Shown: positions 60,045 through 64,000 of the stretch, piece by piece
How the letters are laid out: each line of letters begins with the position of its first letter
Numbering within the stretch: position 1 is the stretch's first letter
Origin: Symbiodinium natans
Taxonomy: Eukaryota; Sar; Dinophyceae; Suessiales; Symbiodiniaceae
DNA: 64,000 nt
Direction: 5' to 3'
Assembly: GCA_905221605.1 (NCBI GenBank)
Contig: CAJNDS010000224.1
Coordinates: forward strand, 124,001 to 188,000
The notes under the pieces: generated by a model
What the model was told of the DNA's origin: nothing
The model's database searches: none
What the model saw: only the letters and a program-made list of their open reading frames with translations
Program-made: the position numbers and the translations under genes

Positions 60045-60525
60045 GGCTTCTGGGACCTGAGTGCTCTTGCGGTTTCTGAGTCCGTACTCAGTAGCACGTC
60101 AGTCTTGCTGGTAGCCCACCTGGCAAGCCACAGGAGCTGGGGCTTGCCCCCCGCCCCATTTCCTCTACTTGCAGAAATCTGACTCTGTTGAACCTTCCAG
60201 CAATCAGCAGGTGCACTTGGGCCATGTATTGTAACAACCTGGCAAGCTTGCACGACGCGTTCATAGTGGGGAGGTACTCCAGCGTAGTGAATCCTTGGCC
60301 CCCAGGGCTGGCTGGTTGTGTGGGGGTTGTGGTTGCAGGTGTGCTGGGAAGATACTTCAACCCTGAAGTTTGCGGCTTCAGTTCTCTTAGCAAGGCCCTT
60401 CTGTCTTTCACTTGTTTCCGCGCTCCCTCAACAACCAAACCAAGTCAGCGGATGTGCCGTCACTATGCGCTGTTGTGATACAATGCACTTTTCAATGCTT
60501 TTGGGAATGTTTCATAAGCTTCTCT

Positions 60526-60696
60526 GAATTTGGGTCCGTTTTGACATGGTCAGGTGGCTACTGGATCAAGAATTTGGATGGCTTGGCGTCGGACACTAGG
60601 AAAGCCTGGGTGCTGTCTACAGAGGACGTATCGAAACTCCACCCTTCCTGGAACTGTTTTTCGTCCACAAGCCCCAACCCCTACTTCACACTCTGA
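60526..60696 (+). CDS. Tail exon, second copy: FGSVLTWSGGYWIKN
   Basis: EFGSVLTWSGGYWIKNLDGL, TRKAWVLSTEDVSKLH, SPNPYFTL then TGA. Two codons shorter than 41992-42168, in frame. The frame is also open upstream to 60412, unlike in unit A, so the exon start is near 60526. Confidence 0.5.
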   Translation, partial: EFGSVLTWSGGYWIKNLDGLASDTRKAWVLSTEDVSKLHPSWNCFSSTSPNPYFTL

Positions 60697-60726
60697 TCCC
60701 AAGCCTGAATTCCTGATGGACTAAGG

Positions 60727-60837
60727 AGTGCAGTTGTCCGCTTCAGTGCACTCCCGCGAGTGGATGCCGAAAAATTGATCACAGTCGCAAACAGACTTCT
60801 GGTCTGCATCTTGGGGTCCCCCCTTAGCATGTCCTAG
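60727..60837 (+). CDS. Tail exon, second copy: SAVVRFSALPRVDAEK
   Basis: SAVVRFSALPRVDAEKLITV and ANRLLVCILG. Replacements versus unit A are conservative and there is no indel before the end. Confidence 0.45.
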   Translation, partial: SAVVRFSALPRVDAEKLITVANRLLVCILGSPLSMS

Positions 60838-61102
60838 ATTTCAGGTTCGAGATTTGGCATCAGTAGGGCGGGCTTTGCGCTGGTTTTGAGACATGATGGC
60901 CTGGCCGTGGTCGCTCCCTCGGACTGCACTCAGAGTTTTGGCTTTCCGCAATTCTGCCGGGGGCACTTGTTGGCAGCCAAGGATTTGTGGATGGATTATC
61001 GCACGTGGCAGCAGTAGGATTGGAGGACCCTTTGCCCCATCCTTACCTGGCAAGAGTTTCCTGACAATTGCTGGTGATTTAGATTTAGATGAGTTTGAAT
61101 AG

Positions 61103-61519
61103 ATGGCCATCACGTTTTCTTGGATTCGTGAAGCCTTCACCTGCCTCCTGCTCCTGCAGCAAATCGCAGCTCGAAAGCCTGTCAATTGCCAAGGTGCTCT
61201 AGCAATATGCCGGCGCAGACGAAGGAGGCTTCTCAAAGCCGTCGTCGCATGGGAAAGTCTTTTTCTTCGCTCCTGCAATGGAGTTGCTTTGCGTGTTGTC
61301 AGGGGGTTCTCAGTTGGCGATGCGGGCCGTGTCACAGGAGTTTCGTTGTTGCCGTCAGGGCTGCTCTCGGCTGCCGCATTGTCTCTCTGCAGGCTACATC
61401 AGCAGATGGTGCCCAAGAATCTGAAGTTTCTAGGCCACAGCTGTCGCAGTGATTTCAGGGACGACCATGTGACTTGCATCCTGTTTGAGGGTTGGATGAA
61501 CAGGACTGATGCTCCCTAG
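61103..61519 (+). CDS. Tail ORF, second copy (138 codons)
   Basis: MAITFSWIREAFTCLLLLQQ opens the frame; it ends with LCRLHQQMVPKNLKFLGHSC and FRDDHVTCILFEGW. Unit A keeps the first and last parts (MAIMFSWIPEVF and HQQMVPMNLKF) but not a single frame. It is probably two exons. Confidence 0.35.
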   Translation: MAITFSWIREAFTCLLLLQQIAARKPVNCQGALAICRRRRRRLLKAVVAWESLFLRSCNGVALRVVRGFSVGDAGRVTGVSLLPSGLLSAAALSLCRLHQQMVPKNLKFLGHSCRSDFRDDHVTCILFEGWMNRTDAP

Positions 61520-61526
61520 TCAAAGC

Positions 61527-61690
61527 AAACTGTATGGGAGACTTTGAGAACAGCCCAGATGGATCCAGCCCGAGTGCCAGGGCCATCCCAGCAACGAGCA
61601 ACCAAGATGAGACGAGGCTGGCGGTGAGGGCCAGCCCGAAGCAGGCAGGACACGTGCGCGTTTGTCGGCTGTCGAAGCGACAAACAGCTG
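61527..61690 (-). CDS. Minus-strand membrane segment, second copy
   Basis: CPACFGLALTASLVSSWLLV, MALALGLDPSGLFSKSP. See 42917-43085; the frame is preserved with a three-codon difference. Confidence 0.4.
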
Positions 61691-61837
61691 GTGTACAGCA
61701 GCAACTAGTTCACAGTAGTATTTTGTTCTGGAAACGTGCAGCCTGGCAGCGTGCAGCAGACTGCGAGAAGCACCTGGCCTTGCAACAAACTCAACAAAAT
61801 GGTTTGGAGCTGTCGCAACTGGCCTATTTGCAGGGAT

Positions 61838-61849
61838 TGCGGCTCTCTT

Positions 61850-61888
<39 letters not shown>

Positions 61889-61972
61889 TCCCTTTCTCTG
61901 TCTCTCTCTATTTCTTTCTCTCTCTCCCTCTCTCTCGCTCGTTCTCTGTCTCTCTCTGTATATTCGCCCCCT
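61838..61972. repeat. (TC)n microsatellite
   Basis: CTCTCTTTCTCTC tracts, about 130 bases. It lies just past the end of the duplicated unit. Confidence 0.95.
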
Positions 61973-62047
61973 CCCTCCCTGCCCCCAACATGATCCGCAC
62001 TTTTGGCCTCGTGTTGTTCGTGGATGTGGGGTTGGGTGGATCCCGGA

Positions 62048-62160
62048 GACCCCAAACTCTAGATTTCCAGAATAAAATGGAGACTCCAGATTTCCAGATT
62101 AAATCTGGAGTACGGGACCCCGATTCCAGATTCTGGAGTCCGGATTCTGCATCCGTGTTG
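62048..62160. repeat. Short palindromic cluster, CCAGATT/AATCTGG
   Basis: TCTAGATTTCCAGAAT, CCAGATTTCCAGATTAAATC, TGGAGT and GATTCCAGATTCTGGAGTCC can fold on themselves. The style recalls the array at 15787-16345. Confidence 0.6.
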
Positions 62161-63230
62161 CTACAGCACCAAAGGCAATGCTGAACTGACACCCACAACA
62201 ACGTCTTGATGATAAGACGGGTGTGAAATCTACCCTGTCTGCAGAGCTCAAATAGGAGTAGTCAAGGCCGTAGCAGTTATGTAGCGCCTCGCAGCAGGTA
62301 GCGCTTTGTTGAACTGAACCGCCGGGCCCGTGAGCTCAAACCGCGAAGAAGGATGCTACTTTGTGACCCGCGTTAGTCACTCAAAACCCTAAACTTTTAA
62401 CACTGCCCCTGTGCCGGTGCCCGGAAACTTATCTCAGGTTGCCTCAACCTGAAGACGGCTTCGGGTTTAACACCCCCTCCGCCCCCTAGAAGACGCTGCA
62501 ACTGTCGATGCCGCACTGCCGACAGATTCCGAGAGATCGTGAATTTTTGGAACGAGCCGTGAGCGAGGACACCGCAGAAGACCAGGCTTGCAACAAGGCC
62601 GAGTTGTGGTTTCGGGATTTAGGGTTTTAAGTTTAGCTTAAGAACTTAAGCACCCAAAACCGTTTCGCACAAACCCCTTTTTTGGGTTTTTATGGGCAAA
62701 GTAGAGCATACTGCATAGGTTGACCTTCGGCGTGAAAGTTTTGGCAAGCCGACGCAGGAGTTGTGGCTTGGCCAACCTGAAGAGCTACTATAACCTGGAA
62801 ATTCGACATCTTTGGTTGCTTGGGGGGATCAGCCTGTGCGGCTGAAACCCCTGATTCCAACCCGCCTTAAAAACTTAAGCGGCCAAACCCAGTTTTTAAC
62901 TGCAAAGCCCGTTTAACGGCATGGATGTTGAGGCATTGATGTTCAATGTGGAAGTAGACATGGACCCTGGCTCATGAGGAACCCAGCCTTTCAATTTGTA
63001 AGTTTTGCGCTTTCGTTGCAACTGCGAGCTGCGCTCGCCTGCGAATGCAAGCAATGAATGTTTGCCGGTATCGAAACTTGAAAGTCGTTGTCTTTGTTTC
63101 GAGTTTATCGCTGCTCCCAAGCAAGACACACTTTTTCGAACATGGCCGGCAGGTGCGTTCCATCTAAAGCCATGAGGCGCGGGGTCATTGAGTCATTGCG
63201 CTTGTGCAAGCGCGAGGTATGAACTCTTAT
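62161..63230. other. Unannotated DNA
   Basis: Isolated telomere-like fragments (AACCCTAAAC at 62382, TTTAGGGTTTTAAG at 62618). A minus-strand frame at 62896-63129 has no recognisable content. No gene supported. Confidence 0.35.
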
Positions 63231-63739
63231 CTTGTTTAGTACGCAGGTTGCAGGGACCTGCACTCCAATTCAGCATTTGGTTTCGGGCTTAGCTCTACAA
63301 TGGTGTGCGGTTACCCTGGTTTTTTTGGAGCAAGAGAAAGCTTTGTCGGGTCCCGACACGAAAGGCATGAGGAACGATGCGAATTTACTGAGAGCATATG
63401 TTGACAGAAAAACCACAGGGCCACAGGGGCATGTGGGTTGAGGGATGTGTGTCAAGCGGCAGAACTTCGTTCTGCACGAGGCAGCCCGCCCGGAGTCCTT
63501 GAGCAGCTTCATCTGGCACATCGCGCAATGACCCAGAGCCTCACGGGCCGAGACTGGCGTCGTAGTTCTCTCAGAGGTGTCTGCACAGAAAAACATGTTG
63601 AAGGGAGTTCCACAAAAGCTCCGAAAAATCATTCCAACGAGCGCAACGTGGCTGCTCGGGTGACCGAGCGGCGATACTGGCGCGAATGTGGGTTTCTGAC
63701 CATACACATGCATACTATGAACATTGCAAGGCTTCAAAT

Positions 63740-64000
63740 TGCGAGCACAGAGTGCAGCAGCTCTCCTTGCATCGTAGCTGTTCAGCTTTTTGAATTCTTG
63801 GTCCGCAGCAAAGATTGCAGGCACAATTATTTGCTGCTTGGGAGCCCACATGTGCTGAGATTTTTAGGGCTTCGTACGGGTCTCCTCTATTTCGGGGGTC
63901 ACGTATTAACTGTATGAGCACCATGAGCACCACTATGCGATCCAGGCAATTTAGCATGGACGGGCGTCGCACATCTGCGAAGCAGATGGAGACAATAGTT
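63740..64000. repeat. Repeat family D, fragment 4
   Basis: TGCGAGCACAGAG..GTCCGCAGCAAAGAT matches 9181-9300, and GAGCACCACTATGCG..GCAGATGGAGACAATA matches 7170-7255. It continues past the window end. Confidence 0.7.

Overview
The window reads as nuclear DNA of a dinoflagellate, most like a Symbiodiniaceae-type genome. Four independent signs support this. (1) A relic of the dinoflagellate spliced leader lies at 52440-52461. (2) Short introns can be placed exactly by protein comparison; most start with GC rather than GT, all end in AG, and the next exon always begins with G. (3) There are many TTTAGGG/CCCTAAA interstitial arrays. (4) The coding content is tandemly amplified, intron-rich genes in a sea of simple repeats, with no operons and no bacterial signals.

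Layout. 0.2-2.0 kb: the 3' end of a cysteine-rich multi-pass membrane receptor-like gene (copy 0) and a downstream tail gene. 2.4-5.8 kb: repeat family E, split by two oppositely oriented telomeric arrays. 6.0-10.4 kb: three copies of a roughly 1 kb repeat (family D). 10.4-13.7 kb: no recognisable gene. 13.7-19.9 kb: a kelch gene whose six blades are each encoded by one long and one short exon; its introns hold minisatellites, a palindromic array and a dispersed repeat. 19.95-24.7 kb: AT-rich, gene-poor DNA plus tandem repeats. 24.7-38.6 kb: receptor-like gene A, running from a Ser/Thr-rich stalk through ephrin-receptor-like cysteine-rich segments, repeated modules with an L-C-W-C signature, an alpha/beta module and two membrane bundles. 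39.3-43.2 kb: tail genes of unit A. 43.5-44.98 kb: more family E, then a 100-N assembly gap. 45.1-52.0 kb: receptor-like gene B, a recent duplicate of the 3' half of gene A. 52.07-57.6 kb: DNA absent from unit A (retroposed unit with the spliced-leader relic, GAA microsatellite, degenerate telomere-like sequence). 57.6-61.8 kb: the second copy of the tail genes. 61.8-64 kb: microsatellite, unannotated DNA and a family D fragment.

Biology. The receptor-like genes combine a large modular ectodomain with a C-terminal membrane bundle resembling alveolate ephrin-type cysteine-rich membrane proteins; surface sensing or adhesion is an inference. Comparing unit A (32.6-43.2 kb) with unit B plus tail (45.1-61.8 kb) gives natural empty sites: telomeric, octamer, G-tract and 1.2 kb insertions are each present in one copy only, while exon indels are mostly multiples of three. 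No reverse transcriptase, tRNA, rRNA or CRISPR was found. Exon ends not stated as exact are approximate.
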